Numbered from the stretch's first letter, positions 1 to 8,919 are shown. The stretch is 64,000 nucleotides of DNA from Hyalangium ruber (GCF_034259325.1 NZ_JAXIVS010000014.1:266504-330503); one strand, 5' to 3'. The notes: generated by a model not told the origin, from the letters alone. Translations and numbers: made by a program.

Positions 1-1
1 G

Positions 2-739
2 GCCCAGCTGCGCCTGGAGGAGAGCCTGCGCCGGCTGGAGCAGTCCAACCGCGAGCTGGAGAGCTTCGCCTCGGTGGCCTCGCACGACCTGCAGGAGCCA
101 CTGCGGAAGATCCAGTCCTTCGGTGAGCGGCTGAAGTCCACCGCCGCCGAGGTGCTCAGCCCCGAGGCGCGCGACTACCTGGAGCGGATGCAGAACGCGG
201 CCACCCGCATGCGCCGGCTCATCGACGATCTGCTGGCCTTCTCGCGGGTGAGCTCGAAGGCCCAACCCTTCGTCCCGGTGAACCTCTCCAACATCGCCGG
301 AGACGTGGTGGGCGACCTGGAGGTCGCCATCGAGCAGGCGGGGGCCACGGTCACCGTGGGCCCGCTGCCGACGCTCAAGGCGGACCCCACGCAGATGCGA
401 CAGCTGTTGCAGAACCTGCTGAGCAACGCGCTCAAGTTCCGCCAGGAGAACGTGCCCCCGCGCGTCAACGTGCAGGCCACGGTGGACGCGAAACAGAAGC
501 GCTGCGAGCTGCGCGTCGAGGACAACGGCATTGGCTTCGACGAGAAGTACCTCGGCCGCATCTTCAACCTGTTCCAGCGCCTGCACGGCCAGGGCAAGTA
601 CGCGGGCACGGGTATCGGCTTGGCCATCTGCCGAAAGATCGTCGAGCGCCACGGCGGAACCATCAGCGCCAGCAGCGTGCCCGGCCAGGGCGCCACCTTC
701 ATCGTCTCACTGCCACTCGAACCCCCCCAGAGCGTGTAG
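2..739 (+). CDS. Sensor histidine kinase, C-terminal part (truncated by window edge)
   Basis: The reading frame is open from the first complete codon of the window, so the N-terminal sensor part lies to the left. What is present is a coiled-coil linker, a HisKA dimerisation/phosphoacceptor helix with the H-box SHDLQEP (His codon at 83-85), then a HATPase_c domain with N box (NLLSNALKF), G1 (DNGIGF) and G2 (GTGIGLA) boxes. It ends in the usual kinase fold with no receiver. The H-box type (SHDL.EPLR) is that of phytochrome-like and PAS/GAF kinases. It lies 8 bp before a small receiver gene, so the two are probably a cotranscribed sensor and receiver. The kinase at 51111 has a closely similar end and the same downstream neighbour type. 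Confidence 0.93.
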   Translation, partial: AQLRLEESLRRLEQSNRELESFASVASHDLQEPLRKIQSFGERLKSTAAEVLSPEARDYLERMQNAATRMRRLIDDLLAFSRVSSKAQPFVPVNLSNIAGDVVGDLEVAIEQAGATVTVGPLPTLKADPTQMRQLLQNLLSNALKFRQENVPPRVNVQATVDAKQKRCELRVEDNGIGFDEKYLGRIFNLFQRLHGQGKYAGTGIGLAICRKIVERHGGTISASSVPGQGATFIVSLPLEPPQSV

Positions 740-747
740 AGGATTCC

Positions 748-1203
748 ATGCAACGAGCCAGGGCAATCACCATCTTGATGGCCGATGACGACGCGGATGA
801 CCGGGACCTCACCCGGGACGCCATGCGTCAGAGCCGCCTGCGCAACGAGCTGCGCTATGTGGAGGACGGCGAGGAGCTGCTCGACTATCTCAACCACCGG
901 GGCCGCTACACCGACCCGAAGGATGCGCCGCTGCCGGGGCTCATCCTCCTGGACCTGAACATGCCTCGGAAGGACGGCCGCGAGGCCCTGCGGGAGATCA
1001 AGTCGCACCCCGGGCTGCGGCGCATCCCCGTCATCATCCTGACGACCTCCAAGACGGAGGAGGACGTGCTGCGCACCTATGACCTGGGTGCCAACTGCTT
1101 CATCACCAAGCCAGGCACGTTCGAGGAGCTGGTCGAGGTCGTGAAGGTCCTGGATAAGCACTGGGTGCAGACCGCCGAGCTTCCTCAAGTGGCTGTCTCA
1201 TGA
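748..1203 (+). CDS. Single-domain response regulator (Rcp1-like CheY receiver)
   Basis: 151 residues forming one receiver domain and no output domain. The acidic pocket (ADDDADD near residues 12-18), phosphoacceptor Asp69 (LLDLNMP), Thr in ILTTS and the conserved Lys in TKP are all present. The long insertion between beta-2 and beta-3 (LNHRGRYTDP) and the PGLILLDLNMPRKDG signature are typical of Rcp1-type receivers that serve phytochrome-class kinases. The gene starts 8 bp after the kinase stop and ends 7 bp before the next kinase, so the three genes look like one operon. The partner is inferred to be the upstream kinase, the downstream hybrid kinase, or both. Confidence 0.93.
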   Translation: MQRARAITILMADDDADDRDLTRDAMRQSRLRNELRYVEDGEELLDYLNHRGRYTDPKDAPLPGLILLDLNMPRKDGREALREIKSHPGLRRIPVIILTTSKTEEDVLRTYDLGANCFITKPGTFEELVEVVKVLDKHWVQTAELPQVAVS

Positions 1204-1210
1204 CCTTCAC

Positions 1211-3163
1211 ATGAACTTCGGAGCCCCCACGCACCCGCTGCGCATCCTCCTCATCGAAGATGATGAGGATGACTTCATCCTGGTGCGGGACGCGCTGGAG
1301 GCGCTGGGCTCCGAGAAGAAGATGACGCTCGAGTGGGTGGAGGACCCGGAGCGGGGGTTGGAGTTGCTGCAGGCCGGCGGCCATGACGTGTGCCTGTTGG
1401 ACTACCGGTTGGGCATCTACACGGGGCTGGAGCTGCTGGAGCTGGCGCGCCAGCGCGGGGTGCATACCCCCATCATCCTGATGACGGGGCTGGGGGATGA
1501 CATGGTGGACCGCCAGGCGCTGGAGGCCGGGGCCGCCGACTTCATGGTCAAGTCGCAGATGACGCCGGTGCTGCTGCAGCGCTCCATCCGCTACACGGTG
1601 CAGCACGCGCGCACGCTGGCGGAGCTGCGCCGCTCCCAGTCGAGCTTCCGAGAACTCATCGAGCGGCTGCCCGACGGCATCTGCGTTCTGCGGGAGCGCC
1701 GGCTCATCTATGCCAACCCCGCGCTCGTGGCGCTGGTGGGGTGCGACTCCGCGGACGAGCTGCTGGGGCGGGAGCTCAGTGATCTGGCCAGCGCCTTCTT
1801 CCAGCCGGAGGACTGGCAGGCGCTGCGGCGGGACGAGCCCGGAGTGCTGAAGGCCCGCGGCCCCATGGCCTTTCGGGAGTTCCGCCTGCGGCGCAAGTCG
1901 GGCGACATCATCGTCGCGGAGATGGCCCGCTTCGCGGTGGTGTTCGACGGACAGCCGAGCGCCATGTGCATTGCCCGGGACCTGACGGAGCGCAACCAGA
2001 TGCAGTCGCGGTTGATGCTCGCGGACCGCATGGCCGCGCTGGGGATGGTGGCGGGCATGGTGGCGCACGACATCAACAACCCGCTGGCCTACGTGCTCAC
2101 CAACCTGCACACGCTGGAGTCGGACGTGCTGCCGCGCCTGCCGCTGGCGACGGGCGAGCGCGAGGAGGTGCGTGGGTTGCTCTCGGACGCCCAGCTCGGC
2201 GCCGTGCGGGCGCGGGAGGTCGTCCAGCAGTTCCGCATCTTCTCCAGCGGAGAGAAGGAGCCCCGCGCCGAGCCCCTGGAGGTCCACCGGGTGCTCGAGT
2301 CGGCGCTGCGCATGGCGGGCAACGAGATTCGCCACCGCGCGCGGCTGGTGCGCGACTACACCGAGCCGCTGACGGCGCAGGCGAGCGAGGGTCCGTTGGG
2401 GCAGGTGTTCCTGAACCTGCTGGTGAACGCGGCCCAGGCCATCCCCGAGGGGGCGGTGGAGGGCAATGAGATCCGCCTGGTGACGCGGCGCGCGGCGGGG
2501 GAAGTGCGCATCGAGGTACACGACACGGGCGTGGGCATTCCGCCGGACCGGCTCACCCGGGTGTTCGACCCGTTCTACACCACCAAGCCGCGCGGGGTGG
2601 GCACGGGGCTGGGGCTGTCTATCTGCCGCGACATCGTCTCGGGCTTCGGCGGGCGCCTGGAGCTCGAGAGCGAGGTGGGGCGCGGCAGTGTCTTCCGCGT
2701 CATCCTCCCCGCCGCGGCGACGCCCGAGGTGGTGGCCCGCTCTCGGCTCACGACCGAGCCAGTCCTCGCCAAGGTCCGGCGTGGGCGCATCCTCATCGTG
2801 GACGACGAGCCGCTGGTCAGCCAGGCCATCCGCCGGGCGCTCCAGCGCGAGCACGAGGTGATGGCGCTCACCAGCGCGCGCGAGGCCCACCAGCGGCTCA
2901 CGGGCGGAGAGAGCTTCGACATCATCCTCTGCGACATCATGATGCCGGAGATGAGCGGGATGGACCTACACGAGCAGCTGGCGCGTGTCTCACCCGCGCA
3001 GGCCGAGCGGATGGTGTTCCTGACGGGCGGGGCCTTCACGCCCAAGGCGCGCGAGTTCCTGAGCCATGTGAAGAACCCGCGCATGGAGAAGCCCTTCCTG
3101 CCCAAGGAACTCCAGGCGCTGGTGCACTCCCTGCTTTCTGGGTCGGCTGCCTCCCCCTCCTGA
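1211..3163 (+). CDS. Hybrid sensor histidine kinase REC-PAS-HisKA-HATPase-REC
   Basis: 650 residues, soluble, no membrane segment. Order: N-terminal receiver (about 10-130, Asp64 in LLDYRLG), PAS domain (about 140-265), HisKA with H-box AHDINNP (His286), HATPase_c with DTGVGIP and GTGLGLS boxes (about 370-510), and a C-terminal receiver (about 528-645, Asp575 in LCDIMMP). A receiver at each end means the protein can both take phosphate from an upstream kinase and pass it on internally. It follows the receiver gene by 7 bp. No DNA-binding output occurs in this three-gene unit, so the final target must be elsewhere or protein-level. Confidence 0.93.
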   Translation: MNFGAPTHPLRILLIEDDEDDFILVRDALEALGSEKKMTLEWVEDPERGLELLQAGGHDVCLLDYRLGIYTGLELLELARQRGVHTPIILMTGLGDDMVDRQALEAGAADFMVKSQMTPVLLQRSIRYTVQHARTLAELRRSQSSFRELIERLPDGICVLRERRLIYANPALVALVGCDSADELLGRELSDLASAFFQPEDWQALRRDEPGVLKARGPMAFREFRLRRKSGDIIVAEMARFAVVFDGQPSAMCIARDLTERNQMQSRLMLADRMAALGMVAGMVAHDINNPLAYVLTNLHTLESDVLPRLPLATGEREEVRGLLSDAQLGAVRAREVVQQFRIFSSGEKEPRAEPLEVHRVLESALRMAGNEIRHRARLVRDYTEPLTAQASEGPLGQVFLNLLVNAAQAIPEGAVEGNEIRLVTRRAAGEVRIEVHDTGVGIPPDRLTRVFDPFYTTKPRGVGTGLGLSICRDIVSGFGGRLELESEVGRGSVFRVILPAAATPEVVARSRLTTEPVLAKVRRGRILIVDDEPLVSQAIRRALQREHEVMALTSAREAHQRLTGGESFDIILCDIMMPEMSGMDLHEQLARVSPAQAERMVFLTGGAFTPKAREFLSHVKNPRMEKPFLPKELQALVHSLLSGSAASPS

Positions 3164-3246
3164 AGGGGTAGGATCACGTTCGCCTACCCTCGGGAAGCGT
3201 CTGCTTTCCAAGGCTCCCACAGAGCGTCGGTGCCTTCTGGCTTGTA

Positions 3247-3284
3247 GCGCGCGGTGCGTGTGAATAAATCCGCGCGCGGTGCGT
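3247..3284. repeat. 13-bp direct repeat flanking an AT-rich spacer
   Basis: GCGCGCGGTGCGT occurs at 3247-3259 and again at 3272-3284, 25 bp apart. The 12 bp between (GTGAATAAATCC) are unusually AT-rich for this genome. The element sits 100 bp upstream of the lipoprotein start at 3384 and 84 bp past the kinase stop, so it may be a regulator site or promoter region for the lipoprotein gene. The rest of the 220-bp gap shows nothing I can name. Confidence 0.4.
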
Positions 3285-3383
3285 CCGACGGCCAGGTTTG
3301 GGTCCGAAGGGGATGGGCGACGGTGGTTCCTCAGTACGCGGGGCGGGCCAGTAGCTTCTCAAATCCCTGAAGGCAGGCCTCAT

Positions 3384-5891
3384 ATGCGCGTGTCGAAGTG
3401 GTTGGCAGGTGCCCTGGCGGGAACGCTCGTGGGCTGCACCGTCGGCCCTTATCCCGAGGAGCCGGACTTCGATAACCCTCCTGACGGCTGGGAAGGCCCC
3501 ATCAACCCGTCGAATCCGAGCACGGGCACGAATCAACCCGACTTCCAGCTCGAGTCGTTGGCGGGGCCCTCGACGGTGGGCTCGGCCTCTCAGGATTGGG
3601 TCCGCGCGCAGCTGTGCAACCGGGGAGATGTGACGGGCACCACCGAGGTGGCCTTCTTCCTGTCGCGCGACCGGAACATCGACACGCAAGACGCGCTGCT
3701 GGCCGTGAGCGCGCGGCTCACGGTGCCGGCGGGGAGCTGCCGCGAGGCGAGCGCGCGCCTCTCGCTGCCGAACCTGGATCAGGGCAGCTACATCCTGGGC
3801 GCCCTCGCGGATCCGCAGGGCAGCGTGCGCGAGGCGAGTGAGCTCAACAACGCCCGTTCGGGGAGCGCCTCCTTCGTGGACCTGACCCCGCCGCAGTCGC
3901 CGTTGCTCTCGTGGCTCCAGCCGGGAGGCGGCTCCTCGCAGCAGCCCCAGCTGGTGGTGCGCTCCGAGGCGAACGCCACCCTTCGCGTCTACGGCGGCGA
4001 CGGCTGCGTCGGCGCGCCGGTGTTGACCTCGACGCTGGGCGGGGACTCGAGCGGGTACAGCCAGGTGAGCCTCAACCTCCCGTCCTATTCGGCGACCAGC
4101 TACTCGGTGCGCTCGTATGACTCGGTGGGCAATGCCTCGGGCTGCAGCAACATCCCGGCTCCTTCCGTCTATGACACGACGCCGCCGGCCCCGCCGGCCA
4201 TCGTCGACGCGAACTGGCAGTACGGCAGCACCCAGCACCGGCTGCACGTGACTGGCACCGCCGAGCCGCTGAGCGAGGTGGGCATCTTCATCGACGTGGC
4301 GTGTACGGGGTTCCCGGCCGTCACGGTCTTCGCCAACGCCTCGGGCACCTTCACCGCCGTGCTCACGGTGGCGGCGAGCGGCCCGGGCAGCGTCCGCCGG
4401 GTGTACGTGGCGGCGCGGGATGCCGCGTACAACGAGTCCACCTGTGTCGAGGGTCCCACGTATACGACGCCGTGCCCGCAGGGCTACGCCGACTGTGACG
4501 GCAACCCGGCCAACGGCTGCGAAGCGGACCTGACGGCGGACGCGGACCACTGTGGCACCTGTGGCAACAGCTGCCCGGATCAGGGCAACGCCGAGGGCGT
4601 GTGCGTGGCGAGCACGTGCGGCGTGGCGTGCCCGGTGGGCCACTACGACTGCGATGGGAACCCGGCCAACGGCTGTGAGTCCACTTATGCGTGCGGCCCG
4701 GCCTCATGCACCATCGACCGCTCGGAGGAGCTGGTCATCACCTCGCTCTCGGTGGTGGAGGACATGGTCCGCACGCCGGTGGGCGGCCCGTGGCACTTCG
4801 AGGCGCTGATGCGGGCGATGGCGGGCAATCAAGACCCGTCGACGCTGGTGCGCCAGTGGCTGAGGACGTGGGCCACGCCGCAGACGATCAACGGGTTGGT
4901 CGTGCCGGCGCGCCCGCAGATGCTGACGAAGGTGCTCGGGCCCTGGGAGGACGTGAGCGGCGGGCCGTCGCAGCCGCTGAACTTCGCGCACGCACCGTTC
5001 CGGCTGCTGGCGATCGTCAACCGGATGGACCTGCGGCAGCCGGGGGTGCAGGCCGGAGAGGGGCGCTTCGTGTTCGGCGTGCTGGGCCCGAGCGGCAACC
5101 CGCTCGAGTTCACGGTCATCTTCGAGTACGCGCTGCCCGGGGCCACGCCGGAGGCCATTCAGCTCTGGGCTCGGGACTGGCATGAGCTGGGGCAGCTGGG
5201 GCTGAGCCACCCGGACTTCAAGATGAAGCTGCAGGCGCTCACGGATCGGTTCACGCTGGCGGGGGTGATGCCGGGGCGGCCGCACGGCAGCGCGCTCAAC
5301 CAGATCCGCACCAACGAGGTGGAGCTGGGAGACCCGTGGGAGATGCGAGAGTTCGTGTTGACGGAGTCCGGGCTGCAGCCGACCACGGTGAAGCTGACGC
5401 CGGACCTGGGGTTCAACAACTCGAACGCGCTGGGCAACTTCATGCGAGAGAACCAGGCGGCCATCATCGCCGAGCAGTACACGGTGCCGGAGACGTTCTC
5501 GGGGCAGCGGTTCCTGGGCGCGGCGTCGCGGGTGCCGGAGAACCTGTTCTGGCGTGCGCCGTCGGTGAACCTGGAGGCGCGGCACAAGTTCTCGCTCAAC
5601 ACGTGCAGCGGGTGCCACGCGGGGGAGACGGGCACGGAGTTCTTGCACATCTCCAACCGGGCGTTTGGCCAGATGTCCACGCTGTCGCCCTTCATGCGAG
5701 GCGGCACCATCGTGGATCCGGTGACGCAGCAGCCGCGCCAGTTCGATGACCTGGGCCGTCGCGCGCAGGACCTGGCGACGCTGGTGTGCGGGACTCCGCC
5801 GGCGCCGGGCCTCAAGGGTTCAGACCTGACGTTCGAGTCGCTGCTGGGCTTCCCGGCGCCGTCGAACCTGCCTCGCTCGCGCGTCCACTGA
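3384..5891 (+). CDS. Modular lipoprotein with CARDB-like domain, DCDG..NGCE motifs and a CxxCH site
   Basis: 835 residues from the ATG at 3384, chosen over the in-frame codon at 3279 because it begins a clean lipoprotein signal (MRVSKWLAG, lipobox LVGC, Cys18). After the signal come a CARDB-like adhesion domain (about 50-145), two Ig-like segments, and two copies of the myxobacterial cysteine motif DCDGNPANGCE with further Cys pairs. A long C-terminal domain carries one CSGCH site (Cys741, Cys744, His745), which fits a mono-haem cytochrome c attachment motif. Such proteins are common on myxobacterial surfaces; function is unknown. It could be an outer-membrane-anchored haem or structural protein. 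A strong hairpin follows the stop codon. Confidence 0.85.
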   Translation: MRVSKWLAGALAGTLVGCTVGPYPEEPDFDNPPDGWEGPINPSNPSTGTNQPDFQLESLAGPSTVGSASQDWVRAQLCNRGDVTGTTEVAFFLSRDRNIDTQDALLAVSARLTVPAGSCREASARLSLPNLDQGSYILGALADPQGSVREASELNNARSGSASFVDLTPPQSPLLSWLQPGGGSSQQPQLVVRSEANATLRVYGGDGCVGAPVLTSTLGGDSSGYSQVSLNLPSYSATSYSVRSYDSVGNASGCSNIPAPSVYDTTPPAPPAIVDANWQYGSTQHRLHVTGTAEPLSEVGIFIDVACTGFPAVTVFANASGTFTAVLTVAASGPGSVRRVYVAARDAAYNESTCVEGPTYTTPCPQGYADCDGNPANGCEADLTADADHCGTCGNSCPDQGNAEGVCVASTCGVACPVGHYDCDGNPANGCESTYACGPASCTIDRSEELVITSLSVVEDMVRTPVGGPWHFEALMRAMAGNQDPSTLVRQWLRTWATPQTINGLVVPARPQMLTKVLGPWEDVSGGPSQPLNFAHAPFRLLAIVNRMDLRQPGVQAGEGRFVFGVLGPSGNPLEFTVIFEYALPGATPEAIQLWARDWHELGQLGLSHPDFKMKLQALTDRFTLAGVMPGRPHGSALNQIRTNEVELGDPWEMREFVLTESGLQPTTVKLTPDLGFNNSNALGNFMRENQAAIIAEQYTVPETFSGQRFLGAASRVPENLFWRAPSVNLEARHKFSLNTCSGCHAGETGTEFLHISNRAFGQMSTLSPFMRGGTIVDPVTQQPRQFDDLGRRAQDLATLVCGTPPAPGLKGSDLTFESLLGFPAPSNLPRSRVH

Positions 5892-5902
5892 GGCACGGTG
5901 TA

Positions 5903-5932
5903 GCCACGGGGGCTGACATGAGTCCCCGTGGC
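5903..5932 (+). terminator. Hairpin after the lipoprotein gene
   Basis: Perfect 9-bp inverted repeat GCCACGGGG (5903-5911) and CCCCGTGGC (5924-5932) with a 12-nt loop. An outer AGGCAC/GTGCCT pair (5891-5896 and 5934-5939) can extend the stem. There is no T-tract, so termination efficiency is uncertain. Confidence 0.5.
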
Positions 5933-6011
5933 AGTGCCTGCTGTTGAGCGGACGGCGACTGCCCACGTGAAGATGCCGTGGGAGGTCGGTGCGCTCTGGT
6001 AGGGTACAACC

Positions 6012-6018
6012 GAGGAGG
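6012..6018 (+). promoter_or_regulatory. Strong ribosome binding site that selects a TTG start
   Basis: GAGGAGG lies 10 nt before the TTG at 6029. No comparably placed site serves the upstream in-frame start codon at 5978 or the ATG at 6056, so TTG at 6029 is the best start for the DUF2381 gene. Confidence 0.6.
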
Positions 6019-6028
6019 TTCCCTTCGG

Positions 6029-6904
6029 TTGACCCTACCTGCTGGATTCCCTGCCATGCTGCTGGTGTTGGTGTCGTTGCCGGGCCCGGTGGCATGGGCC
6101 CAGGCGGGGTTGTCGCCCGCGCGCGAGGTGAAGGCCCGGCGCGCGGAACTGTCCTCCGGAGCCGTGCCGGAGGTGCGCGTCGCGCCCGGCTATCTCACGA
6201 CGCTGGAGTTCGATTCTCCGCTCGACCGTGACGCGCTCACGGTGGAAGGGCGGGAGAGTCGGTTCGCGTTGCTGGAGACCAACACGCGCACGCTCGTGCT
6301 CCGGCCCGCGGTGGAGCTGGCTTCCGGAGAGCGCCTGCTGGTGACGGTGGGCTTCGCGGATGGGCTGGTTCCCGCGAAGGCCGTGCTTGCGCTCGTGGCG
6401 CACCCGACCGAGGTGGATGGGCAGGTGCAGGTGGTGCGGCAGCCGCTCTCGAGCGAGGCGCTCCAGGCTCGACTGGAGGCAGCGCTGGCCCGGTGTGAAG
6501 CGGGAGGGTTGGCCAAGGTGGTGCTCTCGGGAGCCGTGGATGATCAGGGCGTCACCGTGGAGTTGCTCGAGGGCAGGTGCCACTGGAGGGGTTTGCAGGG
6601 AATTCCTCTTCAATCTCCCATGGTCTATCGCTCCTGGAAGTCCTTCGTGGTGATCATTCCCCTTCACCTTCCTGCTGGAGGAACTCCTTGGACGCCAGGT
6701 GAGGCGAGGCTGCTGGATGCCGAGGGTCGGGTGGTGCAGCGCATGCCCGTGTGGCTGGACGTGGTTCGCCTCACCCCTGGAGGGACGGGTTCTCTCGCGG
6801 TGGAGATGGACTTGCGCCCCGAGGATGCCGGCAGGTTCTTCGTCCTGGAAGTACGCGAGAAGGATGGGGAACGCGGAGTCGTGATCGAGAGAGTGAGGCT
6901 CTGA
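6029..6904 (+). CDS. DUF2381 / TIGR02268 family exported protein
   Basis: About 291 residues from the TTG start; a hydrophobic stretch (MLLVLVSLPG) and an Ala-x-Ala-type end (AWAQA) make a signal peptide. The body matches the Myxococcus paralogous family TIGR02268/DUF2381 in length and pattern: an all-beta first half with the LEFD..L element, then a helical middle rich in Leu and Arg. Members typically sit beside a Ser/Thr protein kinase, and that holds here: the kinase starts 3 bp after this stop codon. The role is unknown; a periplasmic partner or ligand-sensing component of the kinase is a reasonable inference. An alternative start at 6056 would leave a shorter signal. Confidence 0.85.
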   Translation: MTLPAGFPAMLLVLVSLPGPVAWAQAGLSPAREVKARRAELSSGAVPEVRVAPGYLTTLEFDSPLDRDALTVEGRESRFALLETNTRTLVLRPAVELASGERLLVTVGFADGLVPAKAVLALVAHPTEVDGQVQVVRQPLSSEALQARLEAALARCEAGGLAKVVLSGAVDDQGVTVELLEGRCHWRGLQGIPLQSPMVYRSWKSFVVIIPLHLPAGGTPWTPGEARLLDAEGRVVQRMPVWLDVVRLTPGGTGSLAVEMDLRPEDAGRFFVLEVREKDGERGVVIERVRL

Positions 6905-6907
6905 GCC

Positions 6908-8866
6908 ATGGATGTGGAAACGCTGATGGTGCATCCCGATGCGCTGAAGCCAGAGACGCTGGTCAGCGGCTGGCGCATCTTGGGTAGGTCCGGCAAGGGT
7001 GGCTTCGGCGCTGTCTACCGCGTCGAGGACGCCGCACGGCCCGGGGAGGTGTACGCGCTGAAGATGTCTCTACGGCTGGGAGACCCAAGAGCCGAGCGAG
7101 AGACGACGCTGCTGATGACGAAGGCGATGCACACCAACATCGTACGTATCCACGGCCACGGACGCTGGCCGCATCCGAAAGAGGGCTACCACTACATCGT
7201 CATGGACCATGTGGAGGGGCCCAACCTCATTGACTGGGTGGAGGGTACCAACCCCTCTTTCCATCAACTGGGCGCTGTGCTCGACAAGCTCGCTCTGGCG
7301 CTGGGCTTCTTGAATGAGCACGACGCCTGGCACCGCGACGTCAAGCCGGAGAACATCCTGGTGCGTTCCTCGGATGGCGAACCCATCCTGCTGGATCTGA
7401 GCGCCGGCGACTACGAAGGGGCGCAAACCCTGACTGAACAACCCCTGCCGCCGGGAACCCGGCATTGCCGTAGCCCGGAGGCGCTTCGATTCAATCAGCG
7501 CAACTGGGATCGCAAAGGGGTTCACTACGAATACAAGGCCACGGACGAACTGTACGCCCTGGGAGTCACTGCCTACCGTGCCCTGACGGGTCACTGGCCG
7601 TTTCCTCTGGAACTGCCACGAGAGGTGCTCGAAGACGTCATCCTGTGGCGGGTGCCTCCCTCACCCGAGACCGTCAACCGACGGGTGCCGCCGGAGCTGT
7701 CTGCCCTCGTCATGCGGCTGTTGGACAAGGATCCCGAAGCACGTCCCCAGAGTGGCCGGGAACTTCACGAAGCCGTAGTGGCCGCGTCCGCGTTTGGAGA
7801 GGCTGCGGTGTGGGAGGCGACCTGCTTCGAGTGGGAGAACGAGCCAGACGGGCTGCAGCGCCGCATCCGGCGACCGGAGCCACCTACGCTTCTTCCAGGT
7901 CCGAAGCCGCCAGCACCACCCAAGTCTGTGCCCTTTGCGTTGGCGACTGTTCCAGCCCCTGGCGGCGCTCTGCATGCGCAGGACGCTCCAGCTCTTGATC
8001 CTTCCTTCGCACGAGACGGTATCGCGCGGGAGAGAGCTCCTTCGCGAGCTGTTCCTGTGCCAGCGCGAGCATGGAGACGATGGGTGCTTCGCTTGGGGCT
8101 GATTTTGCTTCTGGGCGGAGGGCTGGCCCTGGGAGTGGTGTATTTCAGTCCTACCTTGCAAGTCGGGTTGCCATCATTCGCGAAGACTACCCATGAAGTG
8201 GCGAATTCGCCCGAGTCCCCCGATGCTAGGGAGGCCGCAGTACCGCCCTCGGCGGAAGCCACCCCTGCGGTCGTCGCGACCCCCGCGACGGGATCGGAGG
8301 AGCCCACTCCCGTGAAGACGAAGAAGGCCACCGGCAACAAGTCCGCGACTCAGCGGAAGTCTAAAAACCTCGAGAAAGCCGCTGCGGCGGTCGCGTGCCT
8401 GGAACTGAGTGCCGGCTGTGCCAGTACCCAGGTAAAGCCCTTTGAAGAAGTAGAGAAGTGCCCACCTGAGGCGCTTGCCGCGATGAAGAAGCTAGGCCTG
8501 AGACTGGGGAGTGCTGGGAATCTCGTGGTCGATGTCCAGCAGCCGGGTACATCGGGCGATACAGGGCGCTACCAGGACGGCCCTATTACGAGTGTCCTCT
8601 TGGGCGAGCCGACTGCAACCCTCCCAGCGGGGAGCCTGATCCTCGGTACGCTCTGGACGAGCAGTGGCAGGATCGACCGGTGGGGGGATGCGAAGGTCTA
8701 TGGTCGCTATACGGAGGTGCGCACGCCGAACGGCCAGCGCTATCCCGTCTGTTTCACGCTGGGAGATGAGGACGGTGTTCCCCAGTTGGAGGGATCTCAG
8801 CCCGGTGCCGCTCTGCTCCCGCGCTCCGTGCCCTTCAAGATCGTCAAGCGCTACATCTTTGAGTGA
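6908..8866 (+). CDS. Membrane-anchored Ser/Thr protein kinase paired with DUF2381 protein
   Basis: 652 residues. The Hanks-type kinase domain spans about 22-290: Gly loop GKGGFGAVY (29-37), Lys52 (YALK), catalytic HRDVKPEN (142-149) and SPE motif (189-191). The Mg-binding DFG is replaced by DLS (163-165); the Asp is kept. A Pro/Ala-rich linker follows, then one membrane segment (about 391-414), a Lys-rich stretch, and a C-terminal domain with three Cys residues (CLEL, GCAS, KCPP) that would lie outside the inner membrane. This C-terminal domain recurs in myxobacterial kinases linked to DUF2381 proteins. The gene is translationally close to the DUF2381 gene (3-bp gap). Substrate unknown. Confidence 0.93.
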   Translation: MDVETLMVHPDALKPETLVSGWRILGRSGKGGFGAVYRVEDAARPGEVYALKMSLRLGDPRAERETTLLMTKAMHTNIVRIHGHGRWPHPKEGYHYIVMDHVEGPNLIDWVEGTNPSFHQLGAVLDKLALALGFLNEHDAWHRDVKPENILVRSSDGEPILLDLSAGDYEGAQTLTEQPLPPGTRHCRSPEALRFNQRNWDRKGVHYEYKATDELYALGVTAYRALTGHWPFPLELPREVLEDVILWRVPPSPETVNRRVPPELSALVMRLLDKDPEARPQSGRELHEAVVAASAFGEAAVWEATCFEWENEPDGLQRRIRRPEPPTLLPGPKPPAPPKSVPFALATVPAPGGALHAQDAPALDPSFARDGIARERAPSRAVPVPARAWRRWVLRLGLILLLGGGLALGVVYFSPTLQVGLPSFAKTTHEVANSPESPDAREAAVPPSAEATPAVVATPATGSEEPTPVKTKKATGNKSATQRKSKNLEKAAAAVACLELSAGCASTQVKPFEEVEKCPPEALAAMKKLGLRLGSAGNLVVDVQQPGTSGDTGRYQDGPITSVLLGEPTATLPAGSLILGTLWTSSGRIDRWGDAKVYGRYTEVRTPNGQRYPVCFTLGDEDGVPQLEGSQPGAALLPRSVPFKIVKRYIFE

Positions 8867-8879
8867 GCTGACAGCTCGT

Positions 8880-8909
8880 GCCCCGGGTGTCCGACGCAGA
8901 GCCCGGGGC
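8880..8909. terminator. Hairpin between convergent genes
   Basis: Perfect 8-bp arms GCCCCGGG (8880-8887) and CCCGGGGC (8902-8909) with a 14-nt loop, in the 53-bp space between the kinase stop and the oppositely oriented rod-protein stop. It could serve both genes. No T-tract. Confidence 0.5.
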
Positions 8910-8919
8910 CGGGGAGCGG

